From Deltaproteobacteria bacterium (GTDB lineage: Bacteria; Myxococcota; Myxococcia; Myxococcales; Anaeromyxobacteraceae): a DNA stretch of 64,000 nt. Under the pieces are notes generated by a model. It made no database searches, was not told where the DNA came from, and saw only the letters and a program-made list of their open reading frames with translations. Shown here in pieces: positions 9,090-19,857 of the stretch. The position numbers and the translations under genes were made by a program. Positions within the stretch are counted from its first letter, which is position 1; every line of letters begins with the position of its first letter. Location of the stretch: contig JACRMN010000010.1 of the NCBI GenBank assembly GCA_016214955.1, positions 238,415 through 302,414 on the forward strand. The letters are read 5' to 3'.

Positions 9090-10051
9090 CCGCCCCCTTC
9101 GCGCCGGCCCGCTGGCTGCCGGGCCCCAACGCCCAGACCGTCTTCGCCAACCTGTGGCGGCCGCCCTCCGGCCTTCGCCCCCGCCGCGAGCGCTGGGAGC
9201 TGCCCGACGGCGACTTCCTCGACGTGGACCGGCACGGAGACCCGGACGGCCCCACCGCGGTGGTGCTCCACGGCCTCGAGGGCTCGTCGCGCGCCCCCTA
9301 CGTGGTGCGGATGGTGTCGGCGCTCCAGGCACGCGGTCTCTCGGCGGTGGCGCTCAACTTCCGGGGCTGCTCCGGCACCATGAACCGGCTGCCGCGCCTG
9401 TACCACTCCGGCGAGACCGGCGATCTCGACCTGGCGGTGCGCCGGCTGGCTGCCGAGCGGCCCGGGCGCCCGCTGGCGGTGACCGGCTTCTCGCTGGGCG
9501 GCAACGTGACCGCCAAGTGGCTCGGCGAGCGCGGCGCGGGCCTTCCCGGGGAGGTGCGCGCCGGGGCGGTGATCTCCGTCCCCTTCGACCTCTCCGCCTG
9601 CGCCCGGACCATCGACGGCCCGGGCTTCTGGCCCTTCGTCTACCGCGAGCGCTTCCTGCGCATGCTGCGGGCCAAGGCGCTCGCCAAGGCCCGGGCCTTC
9701 CCGGCGCTCCTCGACGCTGCCGCCATCCCGGGCATCCACACCTTCGCCGACTTCGACGAGCAGGTGACCGCGCGCCTCCACGGGTTCACCGGGGCGCGCG
9801 ACTACTGGGCCCGCTCCTCCTCCGGCCCATTCCTGTCCGGCGTCCGCGTGCCGCTGCTCCTGCTCTCCGCCGACGACGACCCCATGGTTCCGGCCGCCAG
9901 CCTGCCGCGCCCCGGACGGAGCCCGCACCTGACGGTGGAGGTGACGCGCGGCGGCGGGCACGTGGGCTTCGTGTCCGGGGCGCCGTGGGGCTTCCACTTC
10001 CACGCCGAGCGGCGGGCAGCCGACTTCGTGGCGGCGGCGCTGGCTAGTTGA
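9086..10051 (+). CDS. YheT-family alpha/beta hydrolase
   Basis: Hydrolase of the YheT/UPF0017 group, 321 residues, probably cytoplasmic. The protein opens with the family-typical WLPGPNAQTV segment (about 10-19). LHGLEGSSRAPY (61-72) forms the oxyanion region, GFSLGGN carries the nucleophile Ser136, LSADDDPMVP near 257 supplies the acid, and GGGHVGF near 290 supplies the histidine. The GTG start overlaps the upstream stop by 4 bp. Its 3' end overlaps the convergent sensor-like gene by 8 bp. The physiological substrate of the family is not established. Confidence 0.88.
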   Translation: MTAPFAPARWLPGPNAQTVFANLWRPPSGLRPRRERWELPDGDFLDVDRHGDPDGPTAVVLHGLEGSSRAPYVVRMVSALQARGLSAVALNFRGCSGTMNRLPRLYHSGETGDLDLAVRRLAAERPGRPLAVTGFSLGGNVTAKWLGERGAGLPGEVRAGAVISVPFDLSACARTIDGPGFWPFVYRERFLRMLRAKALAKARAFPALLDAAAIPGIHTFADFDEQVTARLHGFTGARDYWARSSSGPFLSGVRVPLLLLSADDDPMVPAASLPRPGRSPHLTVEVTRGGGHVGFVSGAPWGFHFHAERRAADFVAAALAS

Positions 10052-11279
10052 GCCGGGGCGGCAGCGGCGGGGGCACCTGCGCCTGGTGGGGGGCTGCGGG
10101 CTGCACCGGACGCTGCCGGGCCGCCAGGCCCCGCAGCGTGGCGCCCACGTGGCGCAGGAACCTGGCGAAGAAGGTCTCGAAGGCCCCGATCTCGTCCTGG
10201 CGCCCCGCCTGGATCGAGGCGCCGACGTTGTAGTCCCCTCCTGCCAGGCACTCCGAGGCCTCCTCCATGTTGGTCATCATGGTCACGAGGCGGCGGAAGA
10301 TGAGCCGGTCGACGAGCAGGTAGATCAGCGCGGAGGCGACCAGGGCGAGGAGGGCGACGAAGCCCATGGCGCGGAGCAGCCCCGCGCGCATGGCGTGGTG
10401 GAGCGCGGTCAGGTCGCGCCGCACCACCATCCCGCCCACGATCCTCCCGCCCGAGTCGCGCAGCGGGAACGTGCCGCGCCCGTAGACGGAGCCCTCCCGG
10501 CTGGTCTCGTCGAGGAGCCTGGCGGGGCCGGCCAGGCCGGCGACCACCTCGGCGTCGACCAGCCCGTCCGCGGTGGTGCTGTCCACCAGCACGACGTCCG
10601 ACCAGTCGCTCCAGTTGTTCCGGGCGCCGAGGCGGGCACGGGCCTTGGCCCACCGCTCCGGATCGAGGTGCTTCTTGGCGATGAGCAGGGCCACGTCGTC
10701 CCCGGACTGCGCCTTGATCCTCCCCAGGAAGTGGTCGATCTCCTCGGCCAGCTCCACGTACCCCGCCAGCCGGCCGTCGATGGTCCAGGGCCGGACCACC
10801 CGCAGCGCGAAGCTGGCCTTGCCCAGCTCCTTGCCGGCTGCCGTCTCGCGCCGGGCCATGGCCCTGTCGAGGGCCAGGTGCTCCACCACGTCGCCGAACT
10901 TACCCGGCTCGTAGGCGCGGGCGAAGCATCGCTTCCCCTCGGCCTCCAGGAAGTACCAGTGGGTGATGTTGTGGTCGGCCTTGAGCCCCTGGGCGATGGG
11001 AGCCGCCAGGGCCAGCAGGCGCTCCCGGTCGCGGGCCAGGAAGGCCTCCCGCATGCCCGGGTGCGCGAGCAGGCCGTCCATCGCCGCCGAGAGCCTGGCG
11101 ATCTCGGCCCGCTCCATGTCCTCGTAGGCGGCCTCGGCCCGGCGCAGGGCCTCCTCGGAGGCGGCGCGGGCCCCGCGCGTCGAGAGCTCCCAGACGAGGA
11201 AGGCCGCGGCCAGGCCCGCGACGGCCATGGTCGCCACCACGGCGAGGATGAGCTTCAGCCGGATCGATAGGTTCCGCAT
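10044..11279 (-). CDS. Membrane sensor-like protein: extracytoplasmic cache-type domain plus HAMP, no output domain
   Basis: Predicted inner-membrane protein of 411 residues. TM1 is at about residues 9-29. A large extracytoplasmic region of about 270 residues follows, resembling a double-cache sensor (helical start, then HWYFLEAEGKRCFARAY and GMVVRRDL strand regions). TM2 is near 303-325, then a HAMP-like linker (RLIFRRLVTMMTNMEEASECLAGGDY). After HAMP only about 60 residues remain, ending in a Pro-rich tail. There is no methyl-accepting, kinase or cyclase domain, so it is not an MCP in itself. It lies 13 bp downstream of a Roadblock gene on the same strand, so it probably belongs to that operon. 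Confidence 0.85.
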   Translation of the reverse strand: MRNLSIRLKLILAVVATMAVAGLAAAFLVWELSTRGARAASEEALRRAEAAYEDMERAEIARLSAAMDGLLAHPGMREAFLARDRERLLALAAPIAQGLKADHNITHWYFLEAEGKRCFARAYEPGKFGDVVEHLALDRAMARRETAAGKELGKASFALRVVRPWTIDGRLAGYVELAEEIDHFLGRIKAQSGDDVALLIAKKHLDPERWAKARARLGARNNWSDWSDVVLVDSTTADGLVDAEVVAGLAGPARLLDETSREGSVYGRGTFPLRDSGGRIVGGMVVRRDLTALHHAMRAGLLRAMGFVALLALVASALIYLLVDRLIFRRLVTMMTNMEEASECLAGGDYNVGASIQAGRQDEIGAFETFFARFLRHVGATLRGLAARQRPVQPAAPHQAQVPPPLPPRLN

Positions 11280-11292
11280 GCTCGGTCTCCTG

Positions 11293-11862
11293 TCAGAAGG
11301 GGTGCCCCAGCACCTCGGTGGCGGCGGCGCGCAGCTGCGCCAGCTGCTCGGGGTCGTCGGGGCTGTCGGGCGCGACCAGCTCCAGCGCCAGGCCGGCCTG
11401 CACGGCGATCCGCCCCCGCAGCTTGAAGCGGCTGGCGCCGGCGCCAGCCAGGTGCTCGTCGATCCTCTGGAGCAGGCCGTACAGCGCCCCGGTGGGCGGT
11501 GGTGGCGGCGATGACGGGCTCGGCCGGCCGCCGGCCCGGGCCGGCCGGCGCAGCAGGTCCGCGGCGGACAGGGCCAGCAGCGAGGGGTTCACCGCGGGGT
11601 GGCACAGGAACACCAGGCGCTGGCCGTCGCCGGCGTGCACCACCACGCGCGCCGTCCCGAACCGCAGGTCCAGCGTTCCACCGGCGCCGAGCACCCCCTC
11701 CAGCACGGCGGTGCGCCCCACCAGCACAGAGGCCAGCTTGCCGAGGCGGGCGCGATCGAAGGCGGGCGGGAAGGCGTCGGCCACGATGGCGCCCTCCCGG
11801 TCGCAGAGCATCGTCCCGATGACGCCGGGCACGGCGTTGAGCTTGCGGAGCGCGCTGGCCAT
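11293..11862 (-). CDS. Roadblock/LC7-domain protein
   Basis: Roadblock/LC7 (MglB-like) domains regulate small Ras-like GTPases in bacteria and have been linked to polarity in myxobacteria. The first about 100 residues fit the fold (LNAVPGVIGTMLCDREGAIV, then GTLDLRFGTARVVVHAGDGQRLVFLC). A Pro/Ser-rich linker near 100-115 leads to an about 70-residue helical tail. I chose the ATG at 11862 because GAGG lies 6-7 nt upstream. A GTG at 11877 that overlaps the previous stop would add five residues and is also possible. No MglA-type GTPase is encoded nearby. Confidence 0.8.
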   Translation of the reverse strand: MASALRKLNAVPGVIGTMLCDREGAIVADAFPPAFDRARLGKLASVLVGRTAVLEGVLGAGGTLDLRFGTARVVVHAGDGQRLVFLCHPAVNPSLLALSAADLLRRPARAGGRPSPSSPPPPPTGALYGLLQRIDEHLAGAGASRFKLRGRIAVQAGLALELVAPDSPDDPEQLAQLRAAATEVLGHPF

Positions 11863-11873
11863 GGGTACCTCGC

Positions 11874-12590
11874 TCACTTGACCCTCGTCAGCGACGCGCG
11901 GATCTCGCTCTCCACCACCCCCACCGCGCTCTCCGGGCGGGCGAAGACCGCGAGGTAGTGGGTGCGGGTCGCGAAGAGGAGCAGGTGCTGCCTCGCGCCC
12001 TCCTGGGAGGCGAAGCGCAGATCCCCGGCCTGGATGAGCGCCCCGACCTCGGCGCCCACCATCGCCAGGTAGGTGGCCTGGCCGGCGAGCACCTCGGCGC
12101 CGTACCCGTGCTGCCCCAGCCCCCGGCCGTCCTTGGTCAGGGCCACCGCCTCGAGCACTCCGGGCACCGCGCAGACCACCTCCACCGGGTCGGCGGTCCG
12201 CGGCGCCGGCTGTGCCGGGGCGGGGGACGGCGCCGGGGCGGCCGCGCGCCGCTCGTCTGCCTCGCGGTGGGCGTCGAGGAGGAGGTGCTCGCAGCTCTTC
12301 TGGATGGTCCGGCGCGCCGTGTAGACGTTGGGCTCGACGCTGAAGCGCCCGGCCGGCCAGGCGAGGATGGTCCGGAAGGCCTCCTCGCCGGTGCTCCCGC
12401 CCATCTCGGCGTGCACCACGTTGCCGTCGCGGAAGAAGATGAGCCCCAGGTCACGATCGCTGCGGACCCGGAAGCAACCCGAGAACCGGGTCTGGGCGTT
12501 GAGCTGCAGGAGGTCGGTGAGGCTGAGGCCCGCCACCTCCCCCTCGAACCCCGCGGTCGTCGTCTGGCTCTTCTCCTCGGGCTGCCCCAT
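11874..12590 (-). CDS. DUF4388-Roadblock fusion protein
   Basis: The 238-residue soluble protein has an N-terminal DUF4388 (PATAN-like) domain, about residues 12-100. It is recognisable from FEGEVAGLSLTDLLQLN, the LIFFRDGNVVHAE strand pair and EEAFRTILAWPAGRFSVEP. A Pro/Ala linker (about 120-140) joins it to a Roadblock-like domain (VVCAVPGVLEAVALTKDGRGLGQHG onward). The frame stays open far upstream, but ATG 12590 has GGGAGGA 4-5 nt before it and the residues upstream look non-coding. It ends against the next Roadblock gene. The trio sensor, Roadblock and DUF4388-Roadblock looks like a dedicated signalling set. Confidence 0.83.
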   Translation of the reverse strand: MGQPEEKSQTTTAGFEGEVAGLSLTDLLQLNAQTRFSGCFRVRSDRDLGLIFFRDGNVVHAEMGGSTGEEAFRTILAWPAGRFSVEPNVYTARRTIQKSCEHLLLDAHREADERRAAAPAPSPAPAQPAPRTADPVEVVCAVPGVLEAVALTKDGRGLGQHGYGAEVLAGQATYLAMVGAEVGALIQAGDLRFASQEGARQHLLLFATRTHYLAVFARPESAVGVVESEIRASLTRVK

Positions 12591-12941
12591 GCGTCCTCCC
12601 CGCTCCAGCCTCCAGCGCGAGCCCCGCCTGCGGCGGCCCTGGGGGATGGCCCCCATGTGAGCCGGTCGCACAGGACCACCCCGGACCACCCACCCGCAGT
12701 GCAACCCCGCTTGCCGCCTGGGCGCCGCCCCGGGGGCCTCACCCTTCCGCGCCAGGCGATCCTGTGGACCCGGCGAGGCTCGCGGAACAGGCTGCACCCC
12801 ACGTGCCCCGCCGAGCCCTCCGCGCGTCACACGGCGCAGGGACTCGATGGCGCTGTCACCCTGGGGAAACCCCCTGCTGCTCGCCGGTACGGGACCGCAC
12901 CCGGAATCGGAGCCGGGCGCGCGTTCCCTCGCCGGCACAGC
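12591..12941. other. 351-bp intergenic region between two minus-strand operons
   Basis: No gene seen. Although reading frames stay open through it, their translations are Arg/Pro/Gly-rich and match nothing. It contains a sigma-54 promoter-like sequence at 12793-12808 facing the DUF4388 gene and a short GGGG-AAA-CCCC hairpin near 12862-12875. It probably carries the end of the radical SAM transcript and the leader of the DUF4388 operon. Confidence 0.6.
12793..12808 (-). promoter_or_regulatory. Sigma-54 (-24/-12) promoter-like site facing the DUF4388 operon
   Basis: Read on the minus strand, GGGCACG-TGGG-GTGCA matches TGGCACG-N4-TTGCW at 10 of 12 positions and keeps the GG-N10-GC spacing. The predicted start near 12782 gives a leader of about 190 nt to ATG 12590, longer than usual, which lowers confidence. 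Confidence 0.4.
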
Positions 12942-14189
12942 TCACCGGGGCGAGCTGCGCCCCGCCGCCAGCTCCTCGGCGTGGCGCCGCTGCGCCTTCC
13001 ACTGGCCCATGGCCCGGCCGGCGGAGGCCAGCCGCTCCAGGAGCAGGAGCGAGGCGGCGTCGGGCGCACCCGCCGGGGCGCCGGCCCAGGGCGTGCCGGG
13101 GAGCGGCATGAAGACGTGGCCGCGGATGCGGGCGCCGCGGGCCGCCAGCGCCTCCATCAGGCGGCGCGAAGCGGCAGCGTCCTCGTCGGTCTCGCCGGGC
13201 ATGCCCAGGATGAAGTCCACCTGGGGCTCGAAGCCGGCCTCGGCGGCGAGCCGCACCGCCTGCTCCACCTCGCCGGCACCGTGGCCGCGGTGGGAGGCGT
13301 GGAGCATCCGGTCGGAGCCGCTCTGGGCGCCGAGCAGCAGGGACCGGTTGTCCACCAGGCGCCGGAGCAGGCGCAGTGCCTCCGGGGTCACGTGCTCGGG
13401 CCGGATCTCGGAGGGGAAGGTGCCGAGGAAGAGCCGCCCCTCGGACCCCACCGCGGCGCGCACCGCCTCGAGCAGCGCCTCCACCCGGTCGAGCCGGGGG
13501 GCACCGTCGGCGGAGCCGTAGGCCAGCGCGCTGGGGGTGACGAAGCGCACGTCGCGGCGGCCCAGGCGGACCTGCAGGCCTGCCCAGTGGGCCACCACCT
13601 CCGGCGAGCGGTGGCGAAGCCGCGGGCCGGCCGCGAAGCTCGCCTGGCAGAAGCGGCAGGCGTGAACGCAGCCGCGGGTGATCTCGATGGGCCCGCCCCG
13701 CTCTCCCGATGGCGGGAAGGGCGGCACACCGTCCAGGTCGACCGGCTGGGGTCGGCCACCGCGCTGGAGCGCGGCCCCCTCGAGCCAGGCGAGCCCCGGC
13801 CCTGCGGCCGGGCCACCCCGGGCGAGCCGCTCGAGGAGGAGCGCCAGCGTCCGCTCTCCCTCCCCCAGCGCGCACAGGTCGAAGCCGGCGGCCAGCACCG
13901 CCGCCGGCTCGGCGGTGGCGTGCGGCCCGCCGGCCAGGTGGAGCGCGCCGTCCGCCCCGGAGGCCCGCGCGGCGGCCAGCGAGCGCCGCGCCTCGGCGAA
14001 GCCGGCCGAGAAGAAGGACCAGCCCACCACCACCTGCCGGCCCCGGTCGCGCGCAGCCGCCGCCGCCCGGCCGAGCGCCGCGGGCTCGGCGGCCCAGGCC
14101 ACCTCGGCCGCGCCGCCCGCCGCCGCCAGTGCGTTGAGCGCGCCGCGGGCAGCCGGCCGGTCGCGCAGCAGCAGGGTCGTCGGGCGCAC
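12942..14189 (-). CDS. B12-binding/radical SAM domain protein
   Basis: A 415-residue radical SAM protein. The first about 135 residues resemble a cobalamin-binding fold (GGPHATAEP and GEGERTLALLLE are typical of B12-binding radical SAM proteins). A radical SAM core follows, with the 4Fe-4S motif CVHACRFC (CX3CX2C) near residue 177. Later are GAQSGSDRML and the DFILGMPGETDED segment near 330. It resembles the uncharacterised MJ1487-like B12/radical SAM family; the reaction is unknown. The start is GTG at 14189, 9 bp after the stop of the aminopeptidase gene, so both are probably in one operon. Confidence 0.85.
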   Translation of the reverse strand: MRPTTLLLRDRPAARGALNALAAAGGAAEVAWAAEPAALGRAAAAARDRGRQVVVGWSFFSAGFAEARRSLAAARASGADGALHLAGGPHATAEPAAVLAAGFDLCALGEGERTLALLLERLARGGPAAGPGLAWLEGAALQRGGRPQPVDLDGVPPFPPSGERGGPIEITRGCVHACRFCQASFAAGPRLRHRSPEVVAHWAGLQVRLGRRDVRFVTPSALAYGSADGAPRLDRVEALLEAVRAAVGSEGRLFLGTFPSEIRPEHVTPEALRLLRRLVDNRSLLLGAQSGSDRMLHASHRGHGAGEVEQAVRLAAEAGFEPQVDFILGMPGETDEDAAASRRLMEALAARGARIRGHVFMPLPGTPWAGAPAGAPDAASLLLLERLASAGRAMGQWKAQRRHAEELAAGRSSPR

Positions 14190-14198
14190 CCCGGACCT

Positions 14199-16742
<2,544 letters not shown>

Positions 16743-16791
16743 GGTGCCCGGAGCCTAGCGCCGCCCCCTCCCCCGTTCCACACCCTGCAGA

Positions 16792-16805
16792 GGTCTGCGC
16801 AGACC
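16792..16805. promoter_or_regulatory. 14-bp perfect palindrome upstream of the aminopeptidase gene
   Basis: GGTCTGC-GCAGACC is an uninterrupted inverted repeat about 50 bp before the aminopeptidase ATG. The size suits a dimeric repressor operator, but no matching regulator was identified and a second copy was not noticed. Confidence 0.4.
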
Positions 16806-16819
16806 CCCGAAACGCGGCC

Positions 16820-16839
16820 GGGACCGCGATGGCGGTCCC
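16820..16839 (-). terminator. Possible hairpin terminator after the outer-membrane protein gene
   Basis: GGGACCGC (16820-16827) pairs perfectly with GCGGTCCC (16832-16839) around a 4-nt loop, 33 bp past the stop of the minus-strand gene. There is no T-tract, so an intrinsic terminator is only possible. A GTCGAG/GTCGGC hexamer stretch (about 16838-16861) sits beside it. Confidence 0.35.
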
Positions 16840-16871
16840 GGTCGAGGTCGGCGTCGCGGCCGGAGCGCCGC

Positions 16872-17759
16872 CTACTCCTCCGCCTGCGCCACCAGCACTC
16901 CCTGGCGCACGCGGCGCGGGCCCGTCGCCGCGAGCTCCTCCCCGCGTTCCTCCGCCGCCCCTTGGCTGGCGACGACGCCCGGCCAGCGGGCCGGCAGGTC
17001 GATGCTGAAGTAGCCGATGACGGCGAAGCGGCGGTCGGCGGGCAGGACTCCCAGGGGCGCCGACAGGCCGCCGACCAGCTTGACTGCGCCGAGGTCGGTG
17101 CCGAAGCGGACGCCCGGGCTCACCACCAGGCTGTCGGTGGCGGCGCCGGCCGCCCAGCTGCGCGTGAAGAGGGTCTCGAGGAGCAGGTTGACCTCGCCCA
17201 GCGGCGCCCAGGCGACGCTCCCTCCGGCCGCCAGGAAGGTGGTCGCGAGCGAGGCGCCGTCGGCACCCTTGCCGCTCGGGGTGTGGCCGCCGCCGAGGTT
17301 GAGGTGCGTCGCCCCCCAGTTGCCCCAGCGCTTGCTGGCGGGGAGGTTGGCGGCGAAGCCCACGCCGCCGGTGCCCAGGCCCAGCGCCGGGCTGCCGGTG
17401 GGCCAGGTGACGGTGAGGCGCGGCGACAGGGCCAGGCCCTCGTCGCCGTCGGCGACCTGGAAGCGGTAGTTCAGAGCGGTGTCGGCGGCGCCGGCGGCGC
17501 TGCCCGGCCCCTGCTGGCGGCCGTAGGCGAAGGCGAAGCCGCCCTGGTGGAGCGAGCTGCCCAGCGCCCAGTCCTGGCTCGAGACCAGCATCCAGTCGCC
17601 GCCGCGGTCGCGCCGCATGGTGACCGTCTGCGCCACGTGCCCCTCGTCCATGTTGTAGGCCTCCTCGACGAAGAAGCTGTTGCCCTCCAGGTTGCGGATG
17701 GGCTCCTCGGCGAGCGCCTGCAGGGGCAGGAGCAGGAGGGCGGCGGCGATGCGGGCCAT
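16872..17759 (-). CDS. Predicted outer-membrane beta-barrel protein
   Basis: A 295-residue exported protein with a typical signal peptide (MARIAAALLLLPLQALA, cleavage before EE). The rest is a series of alternating amphipathic strands rich in Gly, Ala and Trp (QGGFAFAYGR, LNYRFQVADG, LTVTWPTG, GGVGFAANLP, THLNLGGGH, VVSPGVRFG, FAVIGYFSIDLP), as expected for a small transporter-like barrel. The reading frame extends upstream, but ATG 17759 is preceded by GGGGAGA and starts the signal peptide. No family could be named with certainty. Divergent from a sigma-54-type histidine kinase gene. Confidence 0.7.
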   Translation of the reverse strand: MARIAAALLLLPLQALAEEPIRNLEGNSFFVEEAYNMDEGHVAQTVTMRRDRGGDWMLVSSQDWALGSSLHQGGFAFAYGRQQGPGSAAGAADTALNYRFQVADGDEGLALSPRLTVTWPTGSPALGLGTGGVGFAANLPASKRWGNWGATHLNLGGGHTPSGKGADGASLATTFLAAGGSVAWAPLGEVNLLLETLFTRSWAAGAATDSLVVSPGVRFGTDLGAVKLVGGLSAPLGVLPADRRFAVIGYFSIDLPARWPGVVASQGAAEERGEELAATGPRRVRQGVLVAQAEE

Positions 17760-17811
17760 GTGGTGGTCTCCCCTCGGCGCGCCTCTCGGGCCGCGCCTCT
17801 CCTGCTCCACT

Positions 17812-17827
17812 TGCAGGGCCGCGGCCA
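17812..17827 (-). promoter_or_regulatory. Possible sigma-54 promoter for the outer-membrane protein gene
   Basis: Minus-strand TGGCCGC-GGCC-CTGCA keeps GG-N10-GC and matches 8 of 12 consensus positions. The predicted start near 17801 gives a 42-nt leader to ATG 17759. Confidence 0.35.
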
Positions 17828-18055
17828 TGCCACCGGCAGTGCGGTGGGCGCCGCACCTCCTCCGGCACCTTCGCGCAGGGGGTCCAATTGCCGCCACATT
17901 TGTTCGGACACACCGCCGCCCACATCCCGGCCGCGCCGGCGGCGCGTCGCGGGTCGGCACCGCACCCGGGGTTGTCGCCTCCGCCGGCAGGGGTCCTCAC
18001 TGCCCCCTGGGGCGGGGACACTCGGAGGAAAGCGCAGTCGATCGCCGCCTTGGCG

Positions 18056-18071
18056 TGGCACCCCCCTTGCT
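18056..18071 (+). promoter_or_regulatory. Sigma-54 (-24/-12) promoter for the histidine kinase gene
   Basis: TGGCACC-CCCC-TTGCT matches TGGCACG-N4-TTGCW at 11 of 12 positions with exact GG-N10-GC spacing, the best such site in the window. A start of transcription near 18082 leaves about 18-21 nt to the tandem GTG codons at 18100/18103, which helps decide the kinase start. Confidence 0.7.
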
Positions 18072-18099
18072 CTGCTCCGCCATCGTCCACCGGACGCCG

Positions 18100-19857
18100 G
18101 TGGTGGAGGACCACCTGCCCACGCCCACCCCAGCCCCGGCCGCTCGGGCCCACCTCTCGGTGGGGCAGAAGCTGGCGGCCATGCTGGCGCTGCCGCTGCT
18201 GGCCAACGGCGCGCTGCTGGCGGTCATCTTCGCGGCGCTGGGCGGCGACCAGTCCGACGTGGCCCGGGCCTCGGCGGCCCTCGACCACGCCGCCCGCGGC
18301 CGCGACCTGCACCTCGCCGCCCTGCAGCACCGCGAGGCGGTGCGCCAGCTGCTCGCCAGCACCGGCGGCGAGCGGGACCTGCACGCGGCCGGCCACCGCC
18401 TGGCGCGCGCCGCCCAGGAGTACCAGCAGGCCGCCGCCCAGGCCGGCGCCGGCAGCGCCTCCGACACCCGCCGCTGCCTCGATGCCACCGGCCGGGCGGC
18501 ATCGCTGGCCGCCGAGGCGCTGGCCGGCACCGGCGCCCGCCCCGCCATCCGGGCCCGCTACGAGGACGCCTTCGGGCGCGAGGTCCTGCCGGCCCTGGAG
18601 GACGCGGTGCGCGCCGAGGCCGGCGACGCCCGTGCCGCGATGGCGGCCGCCCAGGTGCAGGGGCGGCGCCGCCTGGTGGTCGGGACCGTGGCGGCGCTCC
18701 TCTCGGTGCTGCTGGCGCTGGGCCCTGCCCTCCTCTTCGCCCGCCAGCTCTCGCGCTCGGTGGGGGAGCTGCGCGCCGCCGCCGGGCGCATCGGCACCGG
18801 CGACCTCTCGGTGCCGGTCCCGACCGGCGGCGAGCTCGAAGACCTGGCGGCGTCGATGAACCAGATGGCGGCCGAGCTGCGGTCCAGCCGCGACCGGGAG
18901 ACGCTCGTCGCCGCCGCCGAGGCCCGCATCCAGGCGCTGGAGGAGGGGCGCGCCGAGCTGGAGGCGCGCGTCGACGACCGCACCCGGGCGCTGGCCCGCG
19001 CCAACACCGACCTGGCCGAGAACCTCCACCAGCTCGCCGAGGCGCAGCAGCGGCTGCTGGCGTCGGAGCGGATGGCGGCCATCGGCCAGCTGGCGGCGGC
19101 GGTGGCCCACGAGATCAACAACCCCATCGCGTCGGTCGCCTCCAACCTCCGCTACCTCTCCGACGAGGTGCGGACCATCGCCGGCGAGCTCCGGGCCGAC
19201 GGCCGGCCCATCGACGTGGCCCGCGAGGCCGAGCTGGCCTCGGCCCTGGTGGACGCCCGCGAGGCGTCGCAGCGCGTGGCCCGCATCGTCCACGACCTGG
19301 GCACCATCGCCCGGGGCGAGAGCGAGCCTCTGGCCCACGTGGACCTGCGCGAGGCGGTGGAGGCGGCCATCAACGTGGCCCAGGCGGGCATGAAGGCCCA
19401 CGCCCGCTTCGAGCGCAACCTCGACGAGGTGCCGGCGGTGTCGGCCACCCACTCGCGCCTGGGCCAGGTCTTCCTGCCCATCCTGCTGCAGGCCGGGCGC
19501 GCCCTGGCGGCCCGCGGCCCCTCGGCCCGCGGCACCATCCGCGTCGCCACCTGGACCGACCCGGAGCGGGGCGCGGTGGCCGAGATCCGCGACGACGGCC
19601 TGGGCCTCTCGGCCGAGGCGGTTGCCCACCTCTTCGATCCCTTCGGCCGCCTCCAGCCGGCCGGGCCGGCGGCTGGCCTGGGCCTGGCCGTGGCCCACGG
19701 CATCGTCACCGCGCTGGGCGGCAGCATCGAGGTGCGGAGCGCGCCCGAGAGCGGGACGGTGGTGCGGGTGGTGCTGCCCGAGGCGAGCCTGAGTACGCCC
19801 GCTGTGCACTCCATGCCGCGCACGTCGGCGCGCAGCCCCGCAGCGGCAAACGGCTAG
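18100..19857 (+). CDS. Membrane-bound sensor histidine kinase with HAMP and degenerate N-box
   Basis: About 585 residues. TM1 is near 27-47; an Ala/Arg-rich helical extracytoplasmic region of about 145 residues follows. TM2 is near 191-213, then HAMP, a long coiled coil (about 265-325), HisKA with the H-box VAHEINNPIA, and a HATPase domain with DDGLGLS and a GLGLAVAHG G-box. The N-box reads LGQVFLPILLQAG: the Asn that normally coordinates Mg-ATP is replaced by Gln, so catalysis may be impaired. The frame is open upstream; I chose the tandem GTG at 18100/18103 because a strong sigma-54 promoter lies just before it. No response-regulator gene is adjacent. The stop overlaps the convergent kinase gene by 4 bp. 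Confidence 0.85.
   Translation: MVEDHLPTPTPAPAARAHLSVGQKLAAMLALPLLANGALLAVIFAALGGDQSDVARASAALDHAARGRDLHLAALQHREAVRQLLASTGGERDLHAAGHRLARAAQEYQQAAAQAGAGSASDTRRCLDATGRAASLAAEALAGTGARPAIRARYEDAFGREVLPALEDAVRAEAGDARAAMAAAQVQGRRRLVVGTVAALLSVLLALGPALLFARQLSRSVGELRAAAGRIGTGDLSVPVPTGGELEDLAASMNQMAAELRSSRDRETLVAAAEARIQALEEGRAELEARVDDRTRALARANTDLAENLHQLAEAQQRLLASERMAAIGQLAAAVAHEINNPIASVASNLRYLSDEVRTIAGELRADGRPIDVAREAELASALVDAREASQRVARIVHDLGTIARGESEPLAHVDLREAVEAAINVAQAGMKAHARFERNLDEVPAVSATHSRLGQVFLPILLQAGRALAARGPSARGTIRVATWTDPERGAVAEIRDDGLGLSAEAVAHLFDPFGRLQPAGPAAGLGLAVAHGIVTALGGSIEVRSAPESGTVVRVVLPEASLSTPAVHSMPRTSARSPAAANG

Larger units (their letters stand above)
17760..18099. other. 340-bp divergent intergenic region with two sigma-54-like promoters
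   Basis: No gene seen. It separates the outer-membrane protein gene (minus) from the histidine kinase gene (plus) and carries a sigma-54-like site facing each of them (17812-17827 and 18056-18071). Confidence 0.6.

Noticed and set aside
10044..11279. A methyl-accepting chemotaxis protein
   Set aside because: It has TM-cache-TM-HAMP but lacks the methyl-accepting and signalling hairpin.
12591..12938. N-terminal extension of the DUF4388 protein
   Set aside because: The extension is Arg/Gly/Pro-rich; ATG 12590 has a good ribosome site at the start of the domain.
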